Below are positions 14,601-28,800 of a DNA stretch of 64,000 bases, one piece after another (the stretch's first letter is position 1; each line of letters opens with the position of its first letter). The position numbers and the translations under genes were made by a program. The notes beneath the pieces are model-generated. The model did no database searches. It was not told the DNA's origin and was given only the letters and a program-made list of their open reading frames with translations. The DNA lies in assembly GCA_911728455.2 (NCBI GenBank), contig OU452226.1:17191938-17255937 (forward strand). Direction: 5' to 3'. This DNA is from Marthasterias glacialis (Eukaryota; Echinodermata; Asteroidea; Forcipulatida; Asteriidae).

Positions 14601-17600
14601 AAGCTCATCCGGACTTGCAAATTAGAGCAATGGTACTAGCGGATATTCCCTCTTGACATGGTAGAGCAAAAACGGCTTTGAAATTTTAGTCCAAAACTCC
14701 AATATTTTTTAGGGGGGTACTGTAAAATTTGTGCTTTTTGACCCTAAAACTTTCAGCCCCAAAACTGGTGGATGTTTCCCGAACTAACGCTCATCCGGAC
14801 TTGCAAATTAGAGCACTGGTACTGGGGGATATTCCCTCTTGACATGGTAGAGCAAAAACGACATTGAGATTTTGGTCCAAAACTCCAATATTTTTTAGGG
14901 GGGTATTAAAAAATATGTGCTTTTGGACCCTAAAACTTTCAGCCCCAAAGCTGGTGGATGTTTCCCGAACTAACGCTTATCCGGACTTGCAAATTAGAGC
15001 ACTGGTACTGGGGGATATTCTCTCTTGACATGGTAGAGCAAAAACGGCTTTGAAATTTTAGTCCAAAACTCCCATTTTTTTTAGGGGGGTACTGAAAAAT
15101 TTGTGTTTTTTGACCCTAAAACTTTCAGCCCCAAAAATGGTGGATATTTCCCGAACTATCGCTCATCCGGACTTGCAAATTAGAGCACTGGTACTGGGGA
15201 ATATTCCCTCTTGACATGGTAGAGCAAAAACGACTTTGACATTTTAGTCCAAAACTCCCATTTTGTTTAGGGGGGTACTGTAAAATTTGTGCTTTTTGAC
15301 CCTAAAACTTTCAGCCCCAAAACTGGTGGATGTTTCCCGAACTAACGCTCATCCGGACTTGCAAATTAGAGCAATGGTACTGGGGGATATTCCCTCTTGA
15401 CATGGTAGAGCAAAAATGACTTTGAAATTTTAGTCCAAAACTCAAATTTTTTTAGGGGGGTACTGTAAAATTTGTGCTTTTTGACCCTAAAACTTTCAGC
15501 CCCAAAGCTGGTGGATGTTTCCCGAACTAACGCTCATCCGGAATTGCAAATTAGAGCACTGGTACTGGGGGATATTCCCTCGTGACATGGTAGAGCAAAA
15601 ATGACTTTGACATTTTAGTCCAAAACTCCCATTTTTTTAGGGGGGGTACTGTAAAATTTGTGCTTTTTGACCCTAAAACTTTCAGCCCCAAAGCTGGTGG
15701 ATGTTTCCCGAACTAACGCTCATCCGGACTTGCAAATTAGAGCACTGGTACTGGGGAATATTCCCTCTTGACATGGTAGAGCAAAAACGACTTTGAAATT
15801 TTAGTCCAAAACTGAAATTTTTTTTGGGGGGGTACTAAAAAATATGTGCTTTTTGACCCTAAAACTTTCAGCCCCAAAACTGGTGGATGTTTCCCGAACT
15901 AACGCTCATCCGGACTTGCAAATTAGAGCACTGGTACTGGCGGATATTCCCTCTTGACATGGTAGAGCAAAAACGGCTTTGAAATTTTAGTCCAAAACTC
16001 AAATTTTTTTTAGAGGGGTACTAAAAAATATGTGCTTTTTGACCCTAAAACTTTCAGCCCCAAAACTGGTGGATGTTTCCCGAACTAACGCTCATCCGGA
16101 CTTGCAAATTAGAGCACTGGTACTGGGGGATATTCCCTCTTGACATGGTAGAGCAAAAACGACATTGACATTTTGGTCCAAAACTCCCACTTTTTTTAGG
16201 GGGGTACTAAAAAATATGTGCTTTTTGACCCTAAAACTTTCAGCCCCAAAACTGGTGGATGTTTCCCGAACTAACGCTCATCCGGACTTGCAAATTAGAG
16301 CACTGGTACTGGCGGATATTCCCTCTTGACATGGTAGAGCAAAAACGGCTTTGAAATTTTAGTCCAAAACTCAAATTTTTTTTAGGGGGATATTAAAAAA
16401 TATGTGCTTTTTGACCCTAAAACTTTCAGCCCCAAAACTGGTGGATGTTTCCTGAACTAACGCTAATCCGGACTTGCAAATTAGAGCACTGGTACTGGCG
16501 GATATTCCCTCTTGACATGGTAGAGCAAAAATGACTTTGAAATTTTGGTCCAAAACTCCAATTTTGTTCAGGGGGGTACTGTAAAATTTGTGCTTTTTGA
16601 CCATAAAACTTTCAGCCCCCAAAATGGTGCATATTTCCCAACTAAAGCTCATCCGGACTTGCAAATTAGAGCAATGGTACTAGCGGATATTCCCTCTTGA
16701 CATGGTAGAGCAAAAACGGCTTTGAAATTTTAGTCCAAAACTCCAATATTTTTTAGGGGGGTACTGTAAAATTTGTGCTTTTTGACCCTAAAACTTTCAG
16801 CCCCAAAACTGGTGGATGTTTCCCGAACTAACGCTCATCCGGACTTGCAAATTAGAGCACTGGTACTGGGGGATATTCCCTCTTGACATGGTAGAGCAAA
16901 AACGACATTGACATTTTGGTCCAAAACTCCAATATTTTTTAGGGGGGTATTAAAAAATATGTGCTTTTGGACCCTAAAACTTTCAGCCCCAAAGCTGGTG
17001 GATGTTTCCCGAACTAACGCTTATCCGGACTTGCAAATTAGAGCACTGGTACTGGGGGATATTCTCTCTTGACATGGTAGAGCAAAAACGGCTTTGAAAT
17101 TTTAGTCCAAAACTCCCATTTTTTTTTAGGGGGGTACTGAAAAATTTGTGTTTTTTGACCCTAAAACTTTCAGCCCCAAAAATGGTGGATATTTCCCGAA
17201 CTATCGCTCATCCGGACTTGCAAATTAGAGCACTGGTACTGGGGAATATTCCCTCTTGACATGGTAGAGCAAAAACGACTTTGACATTTTAGTCCAAAAC
17301 TCCCATTTTTTTTAGGGGGGTACTGTAAAATTTGTGCTTTTTGACCCTAAAACTTTCAGCCCCAAAACTGGTGGATGTTTCCCGAACTAACGCTCATCCG
17401 GACTTGCAAATTAGAGCAATGGTACTGGGGGATATTCCCTCTTGACATGGTAGAGCAAAAATGACTTTGAAATTTTAGTCCAAAACTCAAATTTTTTTAG
17501 GGGGGTACTGTAAAATTTGTGCTTTTTGACCCTAAAACTTTCAGCCCCAAAGCTGGTGGATGTTTCCCGAACTAACGCTCATCCGGAATTGCAAATTAGA

Positions 17601-20600
17601 GCACTGGTACTGGGGGATATTCCCTCGTGACATGGTAGAGCAAAAATGACTTTGACATTTTAGTCCAAAACTCCCATTTTTTTAGGGGGGTACTGTAAAA
17701 TTTGTGCTTTTTGACCCTAAAACTTTCAGCCCCAAAGCTGGTGGATGTTTCCCGAACTAACGCTCATCCGGACTTGCAAATTAGAGCACTGGTACTGGGG
17801 AATATTCCCTCTTGACATGGTAGAGCAAAAACGACTTTGAAATTTTAGTCCAAAACTGAAATTTTTTTTGGGGGGGTACTAAAAAATATGTGCTTTTTGA
17901 CCCTAAAACTTTCAGCCCCAAAACTGGTGGATGTTTCCCGAACTAACGCTCATCCGGACTTGCAAATTAGAGCACTGGTACTGGCGGATATTCCCTCTTG
18001 ACATGGTAGAGCAAAAACGGCTTTGAAATTTTAGTCCAAAACTCAAATTTTTTTTAGAGGGGTACTAAAAAATATGTGCTTTTTGACCCTAAAACTTTCA
18101 GCCCCAAAACTGGTGGATGTTTCCCGAACTAACGCTCATCCGGACTTGCAAATTAGAGCAATGGTACTGGGGGATATTCCCTCTTGACATGGTAGAGCAA
18201 AAATGACTTTGAAATTTTAGTCCAAAACTCAAATTTTTTTAGGGGGGTACTGTAAAATTTGTGCTTTTTGACCCTAAAACTTTCAGCCCCAAAACTGGTG
18301 GATGTTTCCCGAACTAATGCTCATCCGGACTTGCAAATTAGAGCACTGGTACTGGGGGATATTCCCTCTTGACATGATAGAGCAAAAACGACATTGACAT
18401 TTTGGTCCAAAACTCCAATATTTTTTAGGGGGGTACTAAAAAATATGTGCTTTTTGACCCCAAAACTTTAAGCCCCAAAGCTGGTGGATGTTTCCCGAAC
18501 TAACGCTTATCCGGACTTGCAAATTAGAGCACTGGTACTGGGGAATATTCCCTCTTGACATGGTTGAGCAAAAACGACTTTGACATTTTAGTCCAAAACT
18601 CCCATTTTTTTTAGGGGGGTACTGTAAAATTTGTGCTTTTTGACCCTAAAACTTTCAGCCCCAAAGCTGGTGGATGTTTCCCGAACTAACGCTCATCCGG
18701 ACTTGCAAATTAGAGCACTGGTACTGGGGGATATTCCCTCGTGACATGGTAGAGCAAAAATGACTTTGACATTTTAGTCCAAAACTCCCATTTTTTTAGG
18801 GGGGTACTGTAAAATTTGTGCTTTTTGACCCTAAAACTTTCAGCCCCAAAGCTGGTGGATGTTTCCCGAACTAACGCTCATCCGGACTTGCAAATTAGAG
18901 CACTGGTACTGGGGAATATTCCCTCTTGACATGGTAGAGCAAAAACGACTTTGAAATTTTAGTCCAAAACTGAAATTTTTTTTGGGGGGGTACTAAAAAA
19001 TATGTGCTTTTTGACCCTAAAACTTTCAGCCCCAAAACTGGTGGATGTTTCCCGAACTAACGCTCATCCGGACTTGCAAATTAGAGCACTGGTACTGGGG
19101 GATATTCCCTCTTGACATGGTAGAGCAAAAATGACTTTGAAATTTTAGTCCAAAACTCCAATTTTGTTTATGGGGGTACTGTAAAATTTGTGCTTTTTGA
19201 CCCTAAAACTTTCAGCCCCAAAGCTGGTGGATGTTTCCCGAACTAACGCTCATCCGGACTTGCAAATTAGAGCACTGGTACTGGGGGATATTCCCTCTTG
19301 ACATGGTAGAGCAAAAATGACTTTGACATTTTAGTCCAAAACTCCCATTTTTTTTAGGGGGGTACTGTAAAATTTTTGCTTTTTGACCCTAAAACTTTCA
19401 GCCCCAAAACTGGTGGATGTTTCCCGAACTAACGCTCATCCGGACTTGCAAATTAGAGCACTGGTACTGGCAGATATTCCCTCTTGACATGGTAGAGCAA
19501 AAACGGCTTTGAAATTTAAGTCTAAAACTCAAATTTTTTTTTGGGGGGTACTAAAAAATATGTGCTTTTTGACCCTAAAACTTTCAGCCCCAAAACTGGT
19601 GGATGTTTCCCGAACTAACGCTCATCCGGACTTGCAAATTAGAGCAATGGTACTGGGGGATATTCCCTCTTGACATGGTAGAGCAAAAATGACTTTGAAA
19701 TTTTAGTCCAAAACTCAAATTTTTTTAGGGGGGTACTGTAAAATTTGTGCTTTTTGACCCTAAAACTTTCAGCCCCAAAGCTGGTGGATGTTTCCCGAAC
19801 TAACGCTCATCCGGACTTGCAAATTAGAGCACTTGTACTGGGGGATATTCCCTCGTGACATGGTAGAGCAAAAATGACTTTGACATTTTAGTCCAAAACT
19901 CCTATTTTTTTAGGGGGGTACTGTAAAATTTGTGCTTTTTGACCCTAAAACTTTCAGCCCCAAAACTGGTGGATGTTTCCCGAACTAACGCTCATCCGGA
20001 CTTGCAAATTAGAGCACTGGTACTGGGGGATATTCCCTCTTGACATGGTAGAGCAAAAATGACTTTGAAATTTTGGTCCAAAACTCCAATTTTGTTCAGG
20101 GGGGTACTGCAAAATTTGTGCTTTTTGACCATAAAACTTTCAGCCCCCAAAATGGTGCATATTTCCCAACTAAAGCTCATCCGGACTTGCAAATTAGAGC
20201 AATGGTACTAGCGGATATTCCCTCTTGACATGGTAGAGCAAAAACGGCTTTGAAATTTTAGTCCAAAACTCCCATTTTTTTTAGGGGGGTACTGTAAAAT
20301 TTGTGCTTTTTGACCCTAAAACTTTCAGCCCCAAAACTGGTGGATGTTTCCCGAACTAATGCTCATCCGGACTTGCAAATTAGAGCACTGGTACTGGGGG
20401 ATATTCCCTCTTGACATGGTAGAGCAAAAACGACATTGACATTTTTGTCCAAAACTCCAATATTTTTTAAGGGGGTACTAAAAAATATGTGCTTTTTGAC
20501 CCTAAAACTTTCAGCCCCAAAACTGGTGGATGTTTCCCGAACTAACGCTTATCCGGACTTGCAAATTAGAGCACTGGTACTGGGGGATATTCCCTCGTGA

Positions 20601-22080
20601 CATGGTAGAGCAAAAACGGCTTTGAAACTTTAGTCCAAAACTCCCATTTTTTTTAGGGGGGTACTGAAAAATTTGTGTTTTTTGACCCTAAAACTTTCAG
20701 CCCCAAAAATGGTGGATATTTCCCGAACTATCGCTCATCCGGACTTGCAAATTAGAGCACTGGTACTGGGGAATATTCCCTCTTGACATGGTAGAGCAAA
20801 AACGACTTTGACATTTTAGTCCAAAACTCCCATTTTTTTTAGGGGGGTACTGTAAAATTTGTGCTTTTTGACCCTAAAACTTTCAGCCCCAAAACTGGTG
20901 GATGTTTCCCGAACTAACGCTCATCCGGACTTGCAAATTAGAGCAATGGTACTGGGGGATATTTCCTCTTGACATGGTAGAGCAAAAATGACTTTGAAAT
21001 TTTAGTCCAAAACTCAAATTTTTTTAGGGGGGTACTGTAAAATTTGTGCTTTTTGACCCTAAAACTTTCAGCCCCAAAGCTGGTGGATGTTTCCCGAACT
21101 AACGCTCATCCAGACTTGCAAATTAGAGCACTGGTACTGGGGGATATTCCCTCGTGACATGGTAGAGCAAAAATGACTTGGACATTTTAGTCCAAAACTC
21201 CCATTTTTTTAGGGGGGTACTGTAAAATTTGTGCTTTTTGACCCTAAAACTTTCAGCCCCAAAACTGGTGGATGTTTCCCGAACTAACGCTCATCCGGAC
21301 TTGTAAATTAGAGCACTGGTACTGGGGGATATTCCCTCTTGACATGGTAGAGCAAAAACGACATTGACATTTTGGTCCAAAACTCCCACTTTTTTTAGGG
21401 GGGTACTAAAAAATATGTGCTTTTTGACCCTAAAACTTTCAGCCCCAAAACTGGTGGATGTTTCCCGAACTAACGCTCATCCGGACTTGCAAATTAGAGC
21501 ACTGGTACTGGCGGATATTCCCTCTTGACATGGTAGAGCAAAAACGGCTTTGAAATTTTAGTCCAAAACTCAAATTTTTTTTAGGGGGGTACTAAAAAAT
21601 ATGTGCTTTTTGACCCTAAAACTTTCAGCCCCAAAACTGGTGGATGTTTCCTGAACTAACACTCATCCGGACTTGCAAATTAGAGCACTGGTACTGGCGG
21701 ATATTCCCTCTTGACATGGTAGAGCAAAAATGACTTTGAAATTTTGGTCCAAAACTCCAATTTTGTTCAGGGGGGTACTGTAAAATTTGTGCTTTTTGAC
21801 CATAAAACTTTCAGCCCCCAAAATGGTGCATATTTCCCAACTAAAGCTCATCCGGACTTGCAAATTAGAGCAATGGTACTAGCGGATATTCCCTCTTGAC
21901 ATGGTAGAGCAAAAACGGCTTTGAAATTTTAGTCCAAAACTCCCATTTTTTTTAGGGGGGTACTGTAAAATTTGTGCTTTTTGACCCTAAAACTTTCAGC
22001 CCCAAAACTGGTGGATGTTTCCCGAACTAATGCTCATCCGGACTTGCAAATTAGAGCACTGGTACTGGGGGATATTCCCT
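11680..22080 (+). repeat. Higher-order repeat domain with an 11-monomer tandem pair and a long-range duplication
   Basis: A block around 14.1-16.1 kb recurs at 16.1-18.1 kb with a 2,044-bp offset (11 monomers), including rare variants such as GCTAATCCGG and GGACCCTAAAAC. Separately, about 11.8-13.7 kb recurs at 20.0-21.9 kb with an offset of 8,169-8,171 bp (44 monomers). The shared rare variants are TACTGCAAAATT, CTCATCCAGAC and GACTTGGACATTT. Two nested scales of amplification are therefore visible. Confidence 0.85.
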
Positions 22081-22932
22081 CTTAACATGGTAGAGCAAAA
22101 ACGACATTGACATTTTGGTCCAAAACTCCAATATTTTTTAGGGGGGTACTAAAAAATATGTGCTTTTTGACCCTAAAACTTTCAGCCCCAAAGCTGGTGG
22201 ATGTTTCCCGAACTATCGCTCATCCGGACTTGCAAATTAGAGCACTGGTACTAGCGGATATTCCCTCTTGACATGGTAGAGCAAAAACGGCTTTGAAATT
22301 TTAGTCCAAAACTCCCATTTTTTTTAGGGGGGTACTGTAAAATTTGTGCTTTTTGACCCTAAAACTTTCAGCCCCAAAACTGGTGGATGTTTCCTGAACT
22401 AATGCTCATCCGGACTTGCAAATTAGAGCACTGGTACTGGGGGATATTCCCTCTTGACATGGTAGAGCAAAAACGACATTGACATTTTGGTCCAAAACTC
22501 CAATATTTTTTAGGGGGGTACTAAAAAATATGTGCTTTTTGAACCTAAAACTTTCAGCCCCAAAGCTGGTGGATGTTTCCCGAACTAACGCCTATCCGGA
22601 CTTGCAAATTAGAGCACTGGTACTGGGGAATATTCCCTCTTGACATGGTAGAGCAAAAACGACTTTGACATTTTAGTCCAAAACTCCCATTTTTTTTTAG
22701 GGGGGTACTGTAAAATTTGTGCTTTTTGACCCTAAAACTTTCAGCCCCAAAACTGGTGGATGTTTCCCGAACTAACGCTCATCCGGACTTGCAAATTAGA
22801 GCAATGGTACTGGGGGATATTCCCTCTTGACATGGTAGAGCAAAAATGACTTTGAAATTTTAGTCCAAAACTCAAATTTTTTTAGGGGGGTACTGTAAAA
22901 TATGTGCTTTTTGACCCTAAAACTTTCAGCCC

Positions 22933-25900
22933 CAAAGCTGGTGGATGTTTCCCGAACTATCGCTCATCCGGACTTGCAAATTAGAGCACTGGTACTGGGG
23001 GATATTCCCTCTTGACATGGTAGAGCAAAAATGACTTTTAAATTTTAGCCCAAAACTCCCATTTTTTTTAGGGGGGTACTAAAAAATATGTGCTTTTTGA
23101 CCCAAAAACTTTCAGCCCCAAAACTGGTGGATGTTTCCCGAACTAACGCTCATCCGGACTTGCAAATTAGAGCACTGGTACTGGGGGATATTCCCTCTTG
23201 ACATGGTAGAGCAAAAACGACTTTGAAATTTTGGTCCAAAACTCCAATTTTGTTTAGGGGGGTACTGTAAAATTTGTGCTTTTTGACCCTAAAACTTTCA
23301 GCCCCAAAACTGGTGGATATTTCCCGAACTAACGCTCATCCGGACTTGCAAATTAGAGCACTGGTACTGGGGGATATTCCCTCTTGACATGGTAGAGCAA
23401 AAACGGCTTTGAAATTTTAGTCCAAAACTCCCATTTTTTTTAGGGGGGTACTAAAAAATGTGTTTTTTGACCCTAAAACTTTCAGCCCCAAAACTGGTGG
23501 ATGTTTCCCGAACTAACGTTCATCCGGACTTGCAAATTAGAGCACTGGTACTGGGGGATATTCCCTCTTGACATGGTAGAGCAAAAACAACTTTGAAACT
23601 TTTGGTCCAAAACTCCAAATTTGTTTAAGGGGGTACTGTAAAATTTGTGCTTTTTGACCCTAAAACTTTCAGCCCCAAAACTGGTGGATGTTTCCCGAAC
23701 TAACGCTCATCCGGAATTGCAAATTAGAGCACTGGTACTAGGGGATATTCCCTCTTGACATGGTAGAGCAAAAACGATTTTGAAATTTTAGTCCAAAACT
23801 CCCATTTTTTTTAGGGGGGTACTAAAAAATATGTGCTTTTTGACCCTAAAACTTTCAGCCCCAAAACTGGTGGATGTTTCCCGAACTATCGCTCATCCGG
23901 ACTTGCAAATTAGAGCACTGGTACTGGGGGATATTCCCTCTTGACATGGTAGAGCAAAAATGACTTTTAAATTTTAGCCCAAAACTCCCATTTTTTTTAG
24001 GGGGGTACTAAAAAATATGTGCTTTTTGACCCTAAAACTTTCAGCCCGAAAACTGGTGGATGTTTCCCGAACTAACGCTCATCCGGACTTGCAAATTAGA
24101 GCACTGGTACTGGGGGATATTCCCTCTTGACATGGTAGAGCAAAAATTACTTTGACATTTTAGTCCAAAACTCCCATTTCTTTTAGGGGGGTACTGTAAA
24201 ATTTGTGCTTTTTGACCCTAAAACTTTCAGCCCCAAAACTGGTGGATGTTTCCCGAACTAACGCTCATCCGGACTTGCAAATTAGAGCACTGGTACTGGG
24301 GGATATTTTTTAGTACCCCCCTAAAAAATATTGGAGTTTTGGACCAAAATGTCAATGTCGTTTTTGCTCTACCATGTCAAGAGGGAATATCCCCCAGTAC
24401 CAGTGCTCTAATTTGCAAGTCCGGATGAGCATTAGTTCGGGAAACATCCACCAGTTTTGGGGCTGAAAGTTTTAGGGTCAAAAAGCACAAATTTTACAGT
24501 ACCCCCCTAAAAAAAATTGGAGTTTTGGACCAAAATGTCAAAGTCGTTTTTGCTCTACCATGTCAAGAGGGAATATCCCCCAGTACCAGTGCTCTAATTT
24601 GCAAGTCCGGATGAGCGTTAGTTCGGGAAATATCCACCAGTTTTGGGGCTGAAAGTTTTAGGGTCAAAAAGCACAAATTTTACAGTACCCCCATCAACAA
24701 AATTGGAGTTTTGGACCAAAATGTCAAAGTCGTTTTTGCTCTACCATGTCAAGAGGGAATATCCCCCAGTACCAGTGCTCCAAAGCTGGTGGATGTTTCC
24801 CGAACTATCGCTCATCCGGACTTGCAAATTAGAGCACTGGTACTGGGGGATATTCCCTCTTGACATGGTAGAGCAAAAATGACTTTTAAATTTTAGCCCA
24901 AAACTCCCATTTTTTTTAGGGGGGTACTAAAAAATATGTGCTTTTTGACCCAAAAACTTTCAGCCCCAAAACTGGTGGATGTTTCCCGAACTAACGCTCA
25001 TCCGGACTTGCAAATTAGAGCACTGGTACTGGGGGATATTCCCTCTTGACATGGTAGAGCAAAAACGACTTTGAAATTTTGGTCCAAAACTCAAATTTTG
25101 TTTAGGGGGGTACTGTAAAATTTGTGCTTTTTGACCCTAAAACTTTCAGCCCCAAAACTGGTGGATATTTCCCGAACTAACGCTCATCCGGACTTGCAAA
25201 TTAGAGCACTGGTACTGGGGGATATTCCCTCTTGACATGGTAGAGCAAAAACGGCTTTGAAATTTTAGTCCAAAACTCCCATTTTTTTTAGGGGGGTACT
25301 AAAAAATGTGTTTTTTGACCCTAAAACTTTCAGCCCCAAAACTGGTGGATGTTTCCCGAACTAACGTTCATCCGGACTTGCAAATTAGAGCACTGGTACT
25401 GGGGGATATTCCCTCTTGACATGGTAGAGCAAAAACAACTTTGAAACTTTTGGTCCAAAACTCCAAATTTGTTCAAGGGGGTACTGTAAAATTTGTGCTT
25501 TTTGACCCTAAAACTTTCAGCCCCAAAACTGGTGGATGTTTCCCGAACTAACGCTCATCCGGAATTGCAAATTAGAGCACTGGTACTAGGGGATATTCCC
25601 TCTTGACATGGTAGAGCAAAAACGATTTTGAAATTTTAGTCCAAAACTCCCATTTTTTTTAGGGGGGTACTAAAAAATATGTGCTTTTTGACCCTAAAAC
25701 TTTCAGCCCCAAAACTGGTGGATGTTTCCCGAACTATCGCTCATCCGGACTTGCAAATTAGAGCACTGGTACTGGGGGATATTCCCTCTTGACATGGTAG
25801 AGCAAAAATGACTTTTAAATTTTAGCCCAAAACTCCCATTTTTTTTAGGGGGGTACTAAAAAATATGTGCTTTTTGACCCTAAAACTTTCAGCCCCAAAA

Positions 25901-28800
25901 CTGGTGGATGTTTCCCGAACTAACGCTCATCCGGACTTGCAAATTAGAGCACTGGTACTGGGGGATATTCCCTCTTGACATGGTAGAGCAAAAATTACTT
26001 TGACATTTTAGTCCAAAACTCCCATTTCTTTTAGGGGGGTACTGTAAAATTTGTGCTTTTTGACCCTAAAACTTTCAGCCCCAAAACTGGTGGATGTTTC
26101 CCGAACTAACGCTCATCCGGACTTGCAAATTAGAGCACTGGTACTGGGGATATTCCCTCTTGACATGCTAGAGCAAAAACGACTTTGAAATTTTAGTCCA
26201 AAACTCCCATTTCTTTTAGGGGGGTACTGTAAAATTTGTGCTTTTTGACCCTAAAACTTTCAGCCCCAAAACTGGTGGATATTTCCCGAACTAACGCTTA
26301 TCCGGACTTGCAAATTAGAGCACTGGTACTGGGGGATATTCCCTCTTGACATGGTAGAGCAAAAACGACTTTGACATTTTGGTCCAAAACTCCAATTTTG
26401 TTGATGGGGGTACTGTAAAATTTGTGCTTTTTGACCCTAAAACTTTCAGCCCCAAAACTGGTGGATATTTCCCGAACTAACGCTCATCCGGACTTGCAAA
26501 TTAGAGCACTGGTACTGGGCGATATTCCCTCTTGACATGGTAGAGCAAAAACGACTTTGAAATTTTAGTCCAAAACTCCCACTTTTTTTAGGGGGGTACT
26601 AAAAAATATGTGCTTTTTGACCCTAAAACTTTCAGCCCCAAAACTGGTGGATGTTTCCCGAACTAACGCTCATCCGGACTTGCAAATTAGAGCACTGGTA
26701 CTGGGGGATATTCCCTCTTGACATGGTAGAGCAAAAATGACTTTGAAATTTTAGTCCAAAACTGAAATTTTTTTTAGGGGGGTACTCTAAAATTTGTGCT
26801 TTTTGACCCTAAAATTTTCAGCCCCCAAACTGGTGGATGTTTCCCGAACTAACGCTCATCCGGACTTGCAAATTAGAGCACTGGTACTGGGGGATATTCC
26901 CTCTTGACATGGTAGAGCAAAAACGACTTTGAAATTTTAGTCCAAGACTCCCATTTTTTTAGGGGGGTACTAAAAAATATGTGCTTTTTGACCCTAAAAC
27001 TTTCAGCCCCAAAGCTGGTGGATGTTTCCCGAACTATCGCTCATCCGGACTTGCAAATTAGAGCACTGGTACTGGGGGATATTCCCTCTTGACATGGTAG
27101 AGCAAAAATGACTTTTAAATTTTAGCCCAAAACTCCCATTTTTTTTAGGGGGGTACTGTAAAATTTGTGCTTTTTGACCCTAAAACTTTCAGCCCCAAAA
27201 CTGGTGGATATTTCCCGAACTAACGCTCATCCGGACTTGCAAATTAGAGCCCTGGTACTGGGGGATATTCCCTCTTGACATGGTAGAGCAAAAACGGCTT
27301 TGAAATTTTAGTCCAAAACTCCCATTTTTTTTAGGGGGGTACTAAAAAATGTGTTTTTTGACCCTAAAACTTTCAGCCCCAAAACTGGTGGATGTTTCCC
27401 GAACTAACGTTCATCCGGACTTGCAAATTAGAGCACTGGTACTGGGGGATATTCCCTCTTGACATGGTAGAGCAAAAACAACTTTGAAACTTTTGGTCCA
27501 AAACTCCAAATTTGTTTAAGGGGGTACTGTAAAATTTGTGTTTTTTGACCCTAAAACTTTCAGCCCCAAAACTGGTGGATGTTTCCCGAACTAACGCTCA
27601 TACGGAATTGCAAATTAGAGCACTGGTACTAGGGGATATTCCCTCTTGACATGGTAGAGCAAAAACGACTTTGAAATTTTAGTCCAAAACTCCCATTTTT
27701 TTTAGGGGGGTACTAAAAAATATGTGCTTTTTGACCCTAAAACTTTCAGCCCCAAAACTGGTGGATGTTTCCCGAACTATCGCTCATCCGGACTTGCAAA
27801 TTAGAGCACTGGTACTGGGGGATATTCCCTCTTGACATGGTAGAGCAAAAATGACTTTGAAATTTTAGCCCAAAACTCCCATTTTTTTTAGGGGGGTACT
27901 AAAAAATATGTGCTTTTTGACCCTAAAACTTTCAGCCCCAAAACTGGTGGATGTTTCCCGAACTAACGCTCATCCGGACTTGCAAATTAGAGCACTGGTA
28001 CTGGGGGATATTCCCTCTTGACATGGTAGAGCAAAAATGACTTTGACATTTTAGTCCAAAACTCCCATTTCTTTTAGGGGGGTACTGTAAAATTTGTGCT
28101 TTTTGACCCTAAAACTTTCAGCCCCAAAACTGGTGGATGTTTCCCGAACTAACGCTCATCCGGACTTGCAAATTAGAGCACTGGTACTGGGGGATATTCC
28201 CTCTTGACATGGTAGAGCAAAAACGACTTTGAAATTTTAGTCCAAAACTCCCATTTCTTTTAGGGGGGTACTGTAAAATTTGTGCTTTTTGACCCTAAAA
28301 CTTTCAGCCCCAAAACTGGTGGATATTTCCCGAACTAACGCTTATCCGGACTTGCAAATTAGAGCACTGGTACTGGGGGATATTCCCTCTTGACATGGTA
28401 GAGCAAAAACGACTTTGACATTTTGGTCCAAAACTCCAATTTTGTTGATGGGGGTACTGTAAAATTTGTGCTTTTTGACCCTAAAACTTTCAGCCCCAAA
28501 AATGGTGGATATTTCCCGAACTAACGCTCATCCGGACTTGCAAATTAGAGCACTGGTACTGGGCGATATTCCCTCTTGACATGGTAGAGCAAAAACGACT
28601 TTGAAATTTTAGTCCAAAACTCCCACTTTTTTTAGGGGGGTACTAAAAAATATGTGCTTTTTGACCCTAAAACTTTCAGCCCCAAAACTGGTGGATGTTT
28701 CCCGAACTAACGCTCATCCGGACTTGCAAATTAGAGCACTGGTACTGGGGGATATTCCCTCTTGACATGGTAGAGCAAAAATGACTTTGAAATTTTAGTC
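22933..28800 (+). repeat. Higher-order repeat domain, ~1.85-2.04 kb units
   Basis: The variant ACGTTCATCCGG (T instead of C) recurs with CGTT at 23517, 25365 and 27408, and again at 33233. The first spacings are 1,848 and 2,043 bp, or 10 and 11 monomers. The variant GACTTTTAAATTTTAGCCC also recurs about every 925 bp (five monomers) from about 23.04 to 25.81 kb. Copies at 22,933-24,307 and 24,781-26,155 are near-identical and are separated by an inverted segment. Confidence 0.8.
24308..24780 (-). repeat. Inverted satellite segment, ~2.5 monomers, inside the direct array
   Basis: At about 24,303 the array switches to the reverse complement: TTTTTAGTACCCCCC, then GAGGGAATATCCCCCAGTAC and GGGTCAAAAAGCACAAAT. 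It switches back at 24,781 with CAAAGCTGGTGG. The left junction has about 5 bp of ATATT shared by both orientations; the right junction has little or no homology. The inverted copy includes the rare variant CCCCCATCAACAAAATT, the complement of the TTTTGTTGATGGGGG variant found upright at about 26.4 and 28.44 kb, so the inverted piece probably came from that subfamily. It sits exactly between two near-identical higher-order copies. A misassembly cannot be excluded from sequence alone. Confidence 0.93.
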
